64,000 nucleotides of DNA from CAZWLY01 sp964634465. GTDB taxonomy: Bacteria > Desulfobacterota > Desulfarculia > G963662305. Within the stretch, counting starts at the first letter, position 1, and the number at the start of each line of letters is the position of its first letter. Below the pieces are notes generated by a model that saw only the letters and a program-made list of their open reading frames with translations, searched no databases and had not been told where the DNA came from. The DNA lies in NCBI GenBank assembly GCA_964634465.1, contig CAZWLY010000005.1, forward strand, positions 62,001 through 126,000. Reading direction: 5' to 3'. Below are positions 18,573-26,552 of the stretch, one piece after another. A program made the translations under genes and the position numbers.

Positions 18573-18785
18573 CGTCGCCTCCACGGCCGGACCCTCGCCC
18601 GGCGATCGGGCCGGTATGGCCCCGCTCTCGCTTCTCGGAACAAAAACTTCGACCTCCTAGCAAATATGACACAAACCGGTCGGCCGGAGAAGGGCCGGAC
18701 CGTCGATTCCGCCATCGCCCGGCGGCCCTTGGCAGAACAGGCGGAAACTGCTAACTACCGTCTCGGAAGGAGTGAACGAATCGAG

Positions 18786-19220
18786 ATGCGCTCGAGCCGA
18801 AAGCCGGTGTTTTGGGGGGGCCTGATCCTGGCCCTGGCCCTGCTGTCCGGGTGCGGTCTCAAGGAGATCGTCCGGGTCCGCAACATGCCCATCCAGGCGG
18901 TGGACCTCTCCCGGCTCGCCGACGGAATCTACCGGGGCGAGTTCGCCTATGCGAGCGCCTGGGTCGGGGCCGAGGTGACCATCGCCGACCACACCATCGA
19001 GAAGATCGTGATCTTTCAAAACCGGGAGACGAAGTACTCCCGCCTGGCCGAAAAGACGGCTCAGAGGGTCGTCGAGTGCCAGAGGCTCGACATCGACGCC
19101 GTCACCGGGGCCACCACCAGCGCCAAGGCGGTCTTGAAGGCGATCGAGAACGCCCTGACCCGACCCCAACAAGGTTTCAACGGCGGCCCGATCAAGGTCG
19201 TGCGGGAGTTCGTCCGCTGA
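18786..19220 (+). CDS. FMN-binding domain lipoprotein
   Basis: The 144-residue protein has a lipoprotein signal ending L-L-S-G-C (C23) and an FMN-binding domain. The domain carries the D-A-V-T-G-A-T-T-S-A motif around 104-113, as in RnfG/NqrC C-terminal regions where Thr may carry FMN covalently. Related stand-alone proteins act in periplasmic electron transfer. The ATG at 18786 places the signal correctly, although AAGGAG lies rather far upstream (13 bases). It is divergent from the A2M gene. The partner protein is unknown; periplasmic multihaem cytochromes elsewhere in the window are a possibility only. Confidence 0.82.
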   Translation: MRSSRKPVFWGGLILALALLSGCGLKEIVRVRNMPIQAVDLSRLADGIYRGEFAYASAWVGAEVTIADHTIEKIVIFQNRETKYSRLAEKTAQRVVECQRLDIDAVTGATTSAKAVLKAIENALTRPQQGFNGGPIKVVREFVR

Positions 19221-19283
19221 AGACCCCGAGACGGGCGGACGAAAGGACCCTCTTTACGGCTCCGCACCCGGTTCGGCGGCCGG

Positions 19284-19323
19284 CGATCGAGCGGGGAAGC
19301 GGCGCGGAGCCGCTCCCCGATCG
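19284..19323 (+). terminator. strong hairpin after the FMN lipoprotein gene
   Basis: CGATCG, CGGGG and AGCGGC pair with GCCGCT, CCCCG and CGATCG around a five-base loop with one small bulge. It lies about 63 bases past the stop codon and just before the next promoter. A T-run is absent. Confidence 0.5.
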
Positions 19324-19341
19324 GTGCGGCGGAGGCCGTTC

Positions 19342-19370
19342 TTGACACGGCGGTCAACCGAGGTTAAAGT
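19342..19370 (+). promoter_or_regulatory. sigma-70-type promoter of the sigma-54 activator gene
   Basis: A consensus TTGACA is followed after exactly 17 bases by TAAAGT (four of six). The gene starts about 50 bases downstream. The activator is thus probably made from a housekeeping promoter, unlike its presumed target. Confidence 0.6.
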
Positions 19371-19423
19371 AATGAAAAATAGGCTACTTATCCAATTCAT
19401 GCCCAGCGCGGACTGTAACGACC

Positions 19424-20752
19424 ATGGCTGAGCCGAAAAAAGATTCCGACCTGATTTTGGACTCGGTGGCCATGGGCGTCTTCGCCATCGACCTCGACGG
19501 GCGGATCGTCTACTTCAACCGGGCGGCCGAGGAGATGACCGGCGTACCGGCCAAAAAGGCCCTGGGCAAGCCCTGCCGGGACGTCTTCAAGTCTTCGCTG
19601 TGTGATTCCTCTTGCCCGGTGTTCCGCGCCATCGAAACCAGGGAGAACCAGGTCAACATCGACGCCGTCTTCATCCGCCACGGCGGCCGGTCGGTGCTGC
19701 CGGTCAAGGTCTCGGCCTCGCCGGTGATGAACCGCTCGGGTCGGGTCGTCGGCGGGGTGGAGGTCTTCCAGAGCCAGCACTTGGCCAAAATACTCGACGA
19801 GGCCTCCAGCCAGTCCCTCGACTGGGACGACTTCATCGGCACCAGCCAGCAGATAGCCAAGATATTCGACGTGCTCAAGGTCGTCGCTCCGACCGACGTG
19901 ACGATCCTGATCGAAGGCCCGACCGGCACCGGCAAGGACCTCCTGTCCAATATCATCCATTCCCAAAGCACCAGGCGGGGCAAACCCTTCGTCAAGGTCA
20001 ACTGCGCCGCCCTGCCGGAAAACCTGTTGGAGTCGGAGCTGTTCGGCTACCAAAGAGGCGCTTTCACCGGCGCCCACCGCGACAAGCCCGGCCGGTTTCA
20101 ACTGGCCGACAAGGGAACCATCTTTCTGGACGAAATCAGCGAAATGCCGCTGTCCCTCCAGGCCAAGCTGCTGAGGGTCATCGAGGACCGGGAGTTCTAC
20201 CCCTTGGGCGGACGCCGGACGACCAAGGTCGATGTGCGCATCATCGCCGCCACCAACAAGCCCTTGGGCGAGCAGGTCGCGGCCGGCCTGTTCAGGGAGG
20301 ACCTCTTCTACCGGTTAAACGTGATCCGGGTCCACATTCCGCCGCTCAAGGAGCGACCCGAGGACATCCCGCTGTTGATCAACCGAATCATTCAACGCAA
20401 GAACGTCGAGCGGGGCACGTTCATCTGCCGTTTCTCGCCGGACGCCCTGGACAGACTGCTCAACCACCACTACCCAGGCAACGTCCGGGAGTTGGAGAAC
20501 ATCCTGGAACACGCCTGTCTGCTTTGCGGCGGCGACGTCATCCAAACCCAACACCTGCCCGTCTACCTCCAGGCCGACCCCTGCGCCGAGGAGCGAACCG
20601 GCAGATCAGAAGCCGAGGAGGCCGAGAGGCGACGGCTGATCTCCGCCCTGACTCAAAACGACTGGAATCGCCAGAAGACGGCCGCTGCGCTGAACATGGA
20701 CCGGACCACTCTCTGGCGCAAAATGAAACGCCTGGGCATCCAGGCCCCCTGA
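19424..20752 (+). CDS. PAS-containing sigma-54 enhancer-binding activator, Fis-type HTH
   Basis: The 442-residue regulator has a PAS domain (about 8-115), an AAA+ sigma-54 interaction domain (about 137-365) and a C-terminal Fis-type helix-turn-helix (about 405-440). Walker A G-P-T-G-T-G-K-D is near 165, the sigma-54 contact loop G-A-F-T-G-A near 212, and Walker B is I-F-L-D-E-I. The PAS carries L-C-D-S-S-C-P, a cysteine motif suggestive of redox or metal sensing. There is no receiver domain, so control is probably by direct ligand or redox sensing. Downstream lie symmetric TTGCAAC sites and a -24/-12 promoter, the likely target. Function of the class is certain; the signal is not. Confidence 0.93.
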   Translation: MAEPKKDSDLILDSVAMGVFAIDLDGRIVYFNRAAEEMTGVPAKKALGKPCRDVFKSSLCDSSCPVFRAIETRENQVNIDAVFIRHGGRSVLPVKVSASPVMNRSGRVVGGVEVFQSQHLAKILDEASSQSLDWDDFIGTSQQIAKIFDVLKVVAPTDVTILIEGPTGTGKDLLSNIIHSQSTRRGKPFVKVNCAALPENLLESELFGYQRGAFTGAHRDKPGRFQLADKGTIFLDEISEMPLSLQAKLLRVIEDREFYPLGGRRTTKVDVRIIAATNKPLGEQVAAGLFREDLFYRLNVIRVHIPPLKERPEDIPLLINRIIQRKNVERGTFICRFSPDALDRLLNHHYPGNVRELENILEHACLLCGGDVIQTQHLPVYLQADPCAEERTGRSEAEEAERRRLISALTQNDWNRQKTAAALNMDRTTLWRKMKRLGIQAP

Positions 20753-20825
20753 GCCGCCGCCAGGCCCATTGAGCAACGCGCAACCTTCTGTTTTCTATGT
20801 CCATACTCCCCCTCACCGCCTTATC

Positions 20826-20851
20826 ATTGCAACGTTGCAACACATTGCAAC
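20826..20851. promoter_or_regulatory. tandem TTGCAAC operator cluster (distal UAS)
   Basis: Three copies of TTGCAAC occur within 26 bases. The first two overlap into a perfect 14-base palindrome, TTGCAACGTTGCAA, and the third follows after two extra bases. The half-site is the same as in the palindrome at 21001. It lies 270-295 bases before the predicted sigma-54 start, a plausible enhancer distance. The rest of the 390-base gap (20753-21142) contains the second operator and the promoter but no gene. Confidence 0.5.
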
Positions 20852-21000
20852 TGAGGCGTTTTGCCATTTCATCGGATTTCAATTCGTAATCGCCGTTAGA
20901 CCCCGGCTCGCTTTTGGGCGTTGCCAGGCGCAAATCCACTACACCGCCTTGGTTTCGGGCGACGCCGGTGAGCGCTCTGGATCGGCGGGGGTTGGATTCG

Positions 21001-21022
21001 GTGTTGCATCGATCTGCAACAC
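21001..21022. promoter_or_regulatory. palindromic operator GTGTTGCA-N6-TGCAACAC (proximal UAS)
   Basis: A perfect eight-base inverted repeat with a six-base centre is present, sharing the TGCAAC half-site with the distal cluster. Its centre is about 110 bases before the predicted start of the sigma-54 promoter, the usual position of an enhancer site. The Fis-type activator encoded immediately upstream is the natural candidate to bind it. Confidence 0.6.
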
Positions 21023-21094
21023 AAATCCGGTCCGATAACCGCACCGTTTTCATAACTATCTGATTTAGCGACTTAAATCTTTGACAAACTCCTG

Positions 21095-21111
21095 TTGGTA
21101 CGGGTTGTGCT
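21095..21111 (+). promoter_or_regulatory. sigma-54 (-24/-12) promoter
   Basis: TTGGTACGGGTTGTGCT matches the sigma-54 consensus TTGGYACGNNNNTTGCW with one mismatch, and has the required GG-N10-GC spacing. The start would be near 21122, about 20 bases before the kinase ATG. The promoter overlaps a longer in-frame extension of the kinase gene and so argues against any start upstream of 21143. Confidence 0.7.
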
Positions 21112-21142
21112 CTTTCATCGGGGCGAGCGAGGTGCGAACCGA

Positions 21143-23014
21143 ATGTTACTCGTCGAGAACATAGCCAACAATACCCGCCGCCCACTGGCTGTTCGGCTGG
21201 CCGTGTTGATCGGCCTGGTCGCTCTGGGCCTCATCGTCCTGGCCGGATGGCTGTTGTTCGCCCTCCAGGTGGGCGGCGGCTTGGGGTCGGGTCCGACCCG
21301 GCCGCCGCTTCATATCTCCGGATGGGCCGTCGTCGCCGCCCTGGTCATTCTCGGCGGAGTGACCGGGACGGCCGCCGGCCTGATTCATCGCCTGGTGGAT
21401 AGGCCGCTCAAGGCCTTGATCGAATCGGCCAAGGCCATCGTGGCCGGCGATTACCTCACCCCGGTCGAAACGACGGGCCGGGGAGCGATGAAAGACCTGG
21501 CCGAAATCCTGGATCGGGTCCGGGTGACCATCCAGGCCAAGACCGAGGCGCTCGACGAAAGCGGCCGGTTGTTCCAGACCATGTTCGAGCAGGTGCCCTG
21601 CTACGTCTCGGTTCAGGACCGCGACTTCAGGCTGGTCGCCTTCAACAAGATGTTCGAGAACGATTTCGGCCACGCCCTGGGCGAACCCTGTTACAAGGCC
21701 TACAAGGGGCTGGACTCGGTCTGTCCCGACTGCGCCGTGGAGCGAACCTTTGCCGACGGCGAGGTCCACAGCCGGGAAGAGATCGTGGTCAACAAGGATG
21801 GCTCGGAGATCTACTTCCTCAACCTGACCACCCCCATCCGGGACAGCAAGGGCGACATCGTGGCCGTGATGGAGATGGCCACCGACGTCACCGATCTGAG
21901 GCGGCTGGAAAACGAGCTGAAGAAGTCCGAGGAGAAGTACCGCCTCTTCTTCAACAACGACCCCAACCCCACCCTGGTCTTCGACCGGGAAACCTACGAG
22001 ATCCTGGACGCCAACGACCGGGCGGCTGAGGTCTACGGCCGGCCCAAGGACGAGCTGATCGGGATGAACGTCCTCGATCTGACCACCGAGGCCGATCGGG
22101 CCCTGGTCAAAAGCCTGATCGACGACGGGCGCAAGTTCCTGGAGCGGGTCCAGCAGGTCGCCGCCGACGGCCGCCAGTTCTTTGTCAGCCTCAGGGCGGC
22201 TTACGGCGAGCATCTCGGCCGGCCGGTGGTCATCGCCTCCACGGCCGATATCACCCAGCGGCTGGAGACCGAGCAGCAGCTCATCCAGGCGGCCAAGATG
22301 GCCACCCTGGGCGAGATGTCGGCCGGCGTGGCCCACGAGATCAACCAGCCGCTGACCGTCATCGGCACCGGGGCCAACTACCTCCTGAAGCAATTCAAGC
22401 GCGGCAACGGCGTCGATCCGGAGACCGTCCTCGATGTGGCCGGTGAGCTGGTCGAGCAGGTGGCGCGGGCGACCCGGATCATCAACCACTTGCGCGAGTT
22501 CGGTCGCAAGGCCGAGGTGGCGACCGACCTGATCGACATCAACCGGCCCATCGAGAACGTCTTCAACCTGCTCGGCCAACAGTTGAGGGTCCACAACATC
22601 AAGGTCCGGACCAGCCTCCATCCCGGCCTGCCGCCCATCAAGGGCGACGCCAATCGACTGGAGCAGGTCTTCGTCAACCTGGTTTTGAACGCCAGGGACG
22701 CCATCGAGGAGCGACGGGAGGGATACGGCGCCCCCAAGGACGGACTCATCTCGGTCAAGACCTTCCCCAAAAACGGTGAGGTGGTGGTCGAGATCTCGGA
22801 CAACGGGGTGGGGATCCCCGAAAAGCAGCGGGATCGGATCTTCGAACCCTTCTTCACCACCAAGGAGGTGGGCAAGGGCACCGGTCTGGGTCTGTCCATC
22901 TCCTACGGCATCGTCAGGGATCTGGGGGGCGGCATCGAGGTCGACTCCGAGGTCGGCTTCGGCACCACCTTCACCCTGACCTTTCCCGCAGCCGAGGACA
23001 GGGCGACGACATGA
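21143..23014 (+). CDS. membrane sensor histidine kinase, HAMP-PAS-PAS
   Basis: The 623-residue kinase has two membrane segments (about 17-40 and 60-82) with a short outer loop, a HAMP linker, and two PAS domains (about 135-255 and 265-380). These are followed by HisKA with phospho-acceptor His near 396 (G-V-A-H-E-I-N-Q-P-L) and an HATPase with D-N-G-V-G-I-P and G-T-G-L-G-L-S. The first PAS contains V-C-P-D-C-A, echoing the cysteine motif of the upstream activator. ATG 21143 follows the predicted sigma-54 start by about 20 bases, with GAGG upstream. It overlaps the next gene by four bases. Likely partners are the receiver-kinase hybrid and the small regulator downstream. Confidence 0.93.
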   Translation: MLLVENIANNTRRPLAVRLAVLIGLVALGLIVLAGWLLFALQVGGGLGSGPTRPPLHISGWAVVAALVILGGVTGTAAGLIHRLVDRPLKALIESAKAIVAGDYLTPVETTGRGAMKDLAEILDRVRVTIQAKTEALDESGRLFQTMFEQVPCYVSVQDRDFRLVAFNKMFENDFGHALGEPCYKAYKGLDSVCPDCAVERTFADGEVHSREEIVVNKDGSEIYFLNLTTPIRDSKGDIVAVMEMATDVTDLRRLENELKKSEEKYRLFFNNDPNPTLVFDRETYEILDANDRAAEVYGRPKDELIGMNVLDLTTEADRALVKSLIDDGRKFLERVQQVAADGRQFFVSLRAAYGEHLGRPVVIASTADITQRLETEQQLIQAAKMATLGEMSAGVAHEINQPLTVIGTGANYLLKQFKRGNGVDPETVLDVAGELVEQVARATRIINHLREFGRKAEVATDLIDINRPIENVFNLLGQQLRVHNIKVRTSLHPGLPPIKGDANRLEQVFVNLVLNARDAIEERREGYGAPKDGLISVKTFPKNGEVVVEISDNGVGIPEKQRDRIFEPFFTTKEVGKGTGLGLSISYGIVRDLGGGIEVDSEVGFGTTFTLTFPAAEDRATT

Positions 23015-24231
23015 ACGGGCGGAGTGAACATAGCTTCAACCGGATCCTGCTCATCGACGACGAGCCGGGCATCCGAAAGATATTGTCGCTCGATCTCAGC
23101 GCCGAAGGCTACGAGGTCCTCACCGCCGAGAACGGCGAGACGGGCCTGGCCGTCTTCGAGGCCGAACGGCCCGACATCGTCTTGACCGACATCAAGATGC
23201 CGGGCCTCGACGGTCTGGAGGTCTTGAGGCGCATCAAGTCGGACGGCGGCCCGGTCGAGGTGATCGTCATCACCGGCCACGGCGACATGGACTCGGCCGT
23301 CAAATCGCTCCAACTCGAAGCCAGCGACTTCATCACCAAGCCCATCTCCGAGGAGGCCCTGGCCGTGGCCCTGAAACGGGCCCAGGAGCGCTTGGCCATG
23401 AAGGCCCAATTGGCCGCCTACACCGCCGACCTGGAAAGCCGGGTCGCCGAGGCGAGCGAGCGACTCATCCAGGCCGAACGGATGGCCGCCATCGGCCAGA
23501 CCGTGACGTCGCTGGCCCACACGGTCAAAAACATCCTGGGCGGACTCAAGGGCGGGCTGTACGTGGCCGCCGAGGGCCGCAAACAGGGCGACGAGGAGAT
23601 GCTGGACCAAGGCCTGACCATGCTGGAGAGAAACGTCCGCCGGGTGGCCGACTTCGTGGCCGACCTCTTGACCGTGGCCAAACCGCGGCGGCCCGAGATC
23701 GAACCGGCCGACGCCGCCGATCTCACCCGGGAGGCGCTGTCCCTCATGGCCGCCGAGGCCGAGGCCAAAGGCGTCGAGCTCATCGACGCCGGCCTGGAGG
23801 CCGGAATCGAGATCGAGCTGGATCAGAAGGCGGTCTTGCAGGCCTTGTTGAACCTCGTCTCCAACGCCATCGACGCCGCCTCTGAAATGAGCGCCGGCCG
23901 GGTTCGGGTGTCCATCGAACCAACCGAGGCCGAAATCGCTTTCGTGGTCGAGGACAACGGTCCGGGCCTGACCGAGGAGGCCGAGGCCAACTTGTTCAAG
24001 GGCTTCTTCAGCACCAAGGGCGCGGCCGGGACCGGCCTGGGGCTGATGGTGGCCCAGAAGATCGCCGGCGAGCATGGCGGCCGGGTCGAGTATCTCGGTC
24101 TCCCGGAGAGAGGCTGTCGGTTCTCGCTCGTCTTGCCCCGCGTCTCGCCGGTCAAAGACGAAACGAATGGTTCCGCCAAGAATAACGACGCCGACCCGGG
24201 GGAGCTCGGGGCGGTGCAAGATAGGAGGTAA
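23011..24231 (+). CDS. receiver-histidine kinase hybrid
   Basis: The 406-residue soluble protein has an N-terminal receiver (D16/D17, phospho-acceptor D60 in L-T-D-I-K-M-P-G, K110) joined by a coiled coil (about 125-160) to a kinase core. The H-box His is 170 in S-L-A-H-T-V-K-N and the HATPase has E-D-N-G-P-G-L and G-T-G-L-G-L. This receiver-first layout lets phosphorylation from the preceding kinase control a second kinase activity. The H-box (A-H-T-V-K-N-I) differs from the usual A-H-E-I-N. It is translationally coupled to the kinase through an ATGA overlap, and its tail contains the ribosome site of the next gene. Confidence 0.9.
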   Translation: MNGRSEHSFNRILLIDDEPGIRKILSLDLSAEGYEVLTAENGETGLAVFEAERPDIVLTDIKMPGLDGLEVLRRIKSDGGPVEVIVITGHGDMDSAVKSLQLEASDFITKPISEEALAVALKRAQERLAMKAQLAAYTADLESRVAEASERLIQAERMAAIGQTVTSLAHTVKNILGGLKGGLYVAAEGRKQGDEEMLDQGLTMLERNVRRVADFVADLLTVAKPRRPEIEPADAADLTREALSLMAAEAEAKGVELIDAGLEAGIEIELDQKAVLQALLNLVSNAIDAASEMSAGRVRVSIEPTEAEIAFVVEDNGPGLTEEAEANLFKGFFSTKGAAGTGLGLMVAQKIAGEHGGRVEYLGLPERGCRFSLVLPRVSPVKDETNGSAKNNDADPGELGAVQDRR

Positions 24232-24237
24232 TTGCGT

Positions 24238-24714
24238 ATGGTGACCTACAACAAGATTCTATACGCGACAGACTACTCCGAAGACGCCGACATCGCCCTG
24301 ATCCACGCCGTGGATCACGCCCAGAAGTACGGCGCCGAACTGCATATCTTTCACGTCCTTCTCTCCCGCCATCGCTACATGCCTGGCGAGACGCTGGAGG
24401 GCGGCGAGGACGAGTCGGGCTGGGCCGACGCCTCGCCCGAGGTGATCGAACGCGTAACCGAATTGATCAAGGAACGCTATCAGGGTCAGCTTAACGGCGT
24501 CGATGTCGTCAAGTGGGTCGTGGTGCCCGGTGTGCCCTTCGTGGAGATCGTCCGTTACGCCAGGGAGAACGATATCGACCTGATCGTCATGGGCGCCACC
24601 GGCAACTCCGAGCTTGACGCGGTCAAGTACGGCAGCACGGTGGAGAACGTCTCCCGGCGGGCTCACTGCCACGTCATGGCCATTCGCAACCCTGAGAAAG
24701 CGTATTTGCGGTAA
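24238..24714 (+). CDS. universal stress protein (UspA family, ATP-binding type)
   Basis: The 158-residue protein has the Rossmann-like USP fold: N-terminal K-I-L-Y-A-T-D-Y-S and the C-terminal ATP signature G-x2-G-x9-G-S, here G-A-T-G then Y-G-S (about 119-133). This predicts an ATP-binding rather than UspA-like member. ATG 24238 has AGGAGG nine bases upstream inside the end of the preceding gene; a TTG two codons earlier is too close to it. In this operon it probably acts as a signalling or energy-status accessory to the kinases or the HdrA-like enzyme. Confidence 0.9.
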   Translation: MVTYNKILYATDYSEDADIALIHAVDHAQKYGAELHIFHVLLSRHRYMPGETLEGGEDESGWADASPEVIERVTELIKERYQGQLNGVDVVKWVVVPGVPFVEIVRYARENDIDLIVMGATGNSELDAVKYGSTVENVSRRAHCHVMAIRNPEKAYLR

Positions 24715-24725
24715 GGAGGGCAACC

Positions 24726-25118
24726 ATGAGCAAAAGAGTTCTGGTCGTAGACGACGAGATGGACATGAGGACCTACATCTCGACGCTGTTGGAGAGCAAC
24801 GGTTACAAGGCCGTGGTGGCCGGCGACGGCCGAAAGGGTATGCGCAAGGTCATCGACAACCCGCCCGACCTGGTCTGCCTCGACGTGATGATGCCCAAAG
24901 AGAGCGGGATCAAGATGTATCGCGACATCAAGACCGACCCCGCTTACGAGAATATCCCGGTCCTGGTCATCTCCGGGCTGGCCAAGAAGACGTTCCTCCA
25001 CTCCCAGAAGGTCCTCGACAAGTTCAAGGACCAGACCGTTCCCGAGCCCGACGGCTACATCGAGAAGCCGCCGGAGCCCGAGGAGCTGATGAGCGAGGTC
25101 AAGAGGCTGATCGGCTGA
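24726..25118 (+). CDS. single-domain response regulator
   Basis: The 130-residue protein is a lone CheY-like receiver with D9/D10, phospho-acceptor D53 (C-L-D-V-M-M-P) and K114 (Y-I-E-K-P). An insert of roughly 12-15 residues (about 90-108) precedes the last strand, uncommon among CheY-type proteins. AAGGAGG lies upstream of the ATG. With no output domain it could be a phosphate sink, a relay for the two kinases, or a direct allosteric partner of a downstream protein. Confidence 0.88.
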   Translation: MSKRVLVVDDEMDMRTYISTLLESNGYKAVVAGDGRKGMRKVIDNPPDLVCLDVMMPKESGIKMYRDIKTDPAYENIPVLVISGLAKKTFLHSQKVLDKFKDQTVPEPDGYIEKPPEPEELMSEVKRLIG

Positions 25119-25176
25119 CTTCGATGGAGTGTCGGTCGGACGGATATCGGCCGGCCCCGACCGGACCGGGAACGCC

Positions 25177-25215
25177 GGCGGCCCGCCACTCACACCCGAC
25201 TCAAGGCGGGCCGCC
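25177..25215 (+). other. perfect 11-base inverted repeat between regulator and HdrA-like genes
   Basis: GGCGGCCCGCC and its exact complement GGCGGGCCGCC flank a 17-base loop in the 158-base gap. No T-run follows, so a classical terminator is unlikely. It could be an mRNA processing or stability element that uncouples signalling-gene from enzyme-gene expression. Confidence 0.5.
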
Positions 25216-25276
25216 CGACGGAGCGGTGTTCGAGGCCGGCGTCGAACGATGTAGAGATTCCAATGAGGAGTGATAA

Positions 25277-26551
25277 GTGTCTCTCGCAGAAAAAACGGTC
25301 CTCGTCCTGGGCGGCGGCATCGCCGGTGCGACCGCGGCGCTCAACTTGGTCGAGGAGGGGGTCAACGTCATCATGGTCGAGCAGGACGACTTCATCGGCG
25401 GTTACGGGGCCCACTTGGCCTGCAAGGCGCTGGAGTCGTGCCAGAGCTGCAACGGCTGCCTGGTCGAACCCAGGTTGGCCAGCCTGCTGACCAACCCGGA
25501 GATAAAGATCTACCGCCGGGGTCGTTTGACCGAAATCGAGTACGACGACAATAAGATAACGGCAACCATCAGCCAGCGACCGGCCTTTCTCGACCCGGTC
25601 AAGTGCATCGCCTGCGGCGAGTGCGAAGACAAGTGCCCGGCCATGGATCGGGCCGCGATCAGGCGGGCGCTGATGGCCGGGGACGTGCCCATGCTGGCGA
25701 TCAACCCCCGGACCTGTCTCCAACTCAACGGAGTCGAGTGCACGGTCTGTCGGGACGTCTGCCCGACCGAGGCCATCGACTTCGACCAGGCGGCGGTGAC
25801 GCGCCGATTCACCGTGGATTCGATGGTGGTGGCCACGGGTTTTAAGCCCTATCCGGCGGAGGAGAAACCGACCTTCGGCTACGGCACGGTGGAGAACGTG
25901 ATCACCGCCCTGGAGCTGGAGGAGGAGGTCAGGCGGACCGGCCAGGTCCGGCGTCCCTCCGACGGAGAAATACCCAAGAAGGTGGCTTTCATCCAGTGTG
26001 TCGGCTCCCGGGACCTGAAACGGCACAACTACTGCTCCCGGGTCTGTTGCGGCTACGCGTTGAGGCTGGGCCGGATGCTGCACCACCGCTTCGGAATCGA
26101 GGTGAGCGTGTTCTACATGGACATCCAGAGCTTCGGCCACGCCTTCGACGAGTTCCTGGCCGCGGCCAAGGAGGAGCTGAAGCTGATCCGATTCATGCCC
26201 TCGGACGTCATGGCCGGCGAGGACGGCCAGGTGTTGATCAGGCGCCTGTCCGAAGACGGCGGGGAGGCTATCAAGGAGCCCTTCGACCTGGTGGTGCTCT
26301 CGATCGGCATCGCCCCCAATGAGAACAACAGGGAGCTGGCCGACAAGCTGGGGCTTGAGCTCGACGAGCATGGCTTCATGGCCCCGGATCGAGCGTCCGC
26401 TTCGCCGACCGGCGATCGGACCGAGAAACCGGCCGGGGCCAAGGGCATCTTCCTGGCCGGAACCGCTCTTCGGCCGATGGACGTCGCCGAAGTGGTGGCC
26501 CAGGCCGGGCGGGCGGCCCAAGAGACGATTCGCTATCTGGAGGAGGGCTGA
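25277..26551 (+). CDS. HdrA/QmoA-like FAD and iron-sulfur protein
   Basis: The 424-residue protein resembles HdrA. It has an N-terminal FAD fold (V-L-V-L-G-G-G-I-A-G, 8-17), a cysteine cluster C49/C55/C58/C61, and an inserted ferredoxin-like region with C110/C113/C116/C120 and C147/C155/C158/C162. The HdrA signature N-Y-C-S-R-V-C-C is near 252. It lacks the separate N-terminal and C-terminal ferredoxin domains of full-length HdrA and is close to QmoA in size. Such subunits exchange electrons via FAD with quinone-linked or heterodisulfide-reductase modules. GTG 25277 has GAGGAG six bases upstream. It is one base from the next gene. No aprAB, qmoC or hdrBC is visible, so the reaction partner is unknown. 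Confidence 0.85.
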   Translation: MSLAEKTVLVLGGGIAGATAALNLVEEGVNVIMVEQDDFIGGYGAHLACKALESCQSCNGCLVEPRLASLLTNPEIKIYRRGRLTEIEYDDNKITATISQRPAFLDPVKCIACGECEDKCPAMDRAAIRRALMAGDVPMLAINPRTCLQLNGVECTVCRDVCPTEAIDFDQAAVTRRFTVDSMVVATGFKPYPAEEKPTFGYGTVENVITALELEEEVRRTGQVRRPSDGEIPKKVAFIQCVGSRDLKRHNYCSRVCCGYALRLGRMLHHRFGIEVSVFYMDIQSFGHAFDEFLAAAKEELKLIRFMPSDVMAGEDGQVLIRRLSEDGGEAIKEPFDLVVLSIGIAPNENNRELADKLGLELDEHGFMAPDRASASPTGDRTEKPAGAKGIFLAGTALRPMDVAEVVAQAGRAAQETIRYLEEG

Positions 26552-26552
26552 T

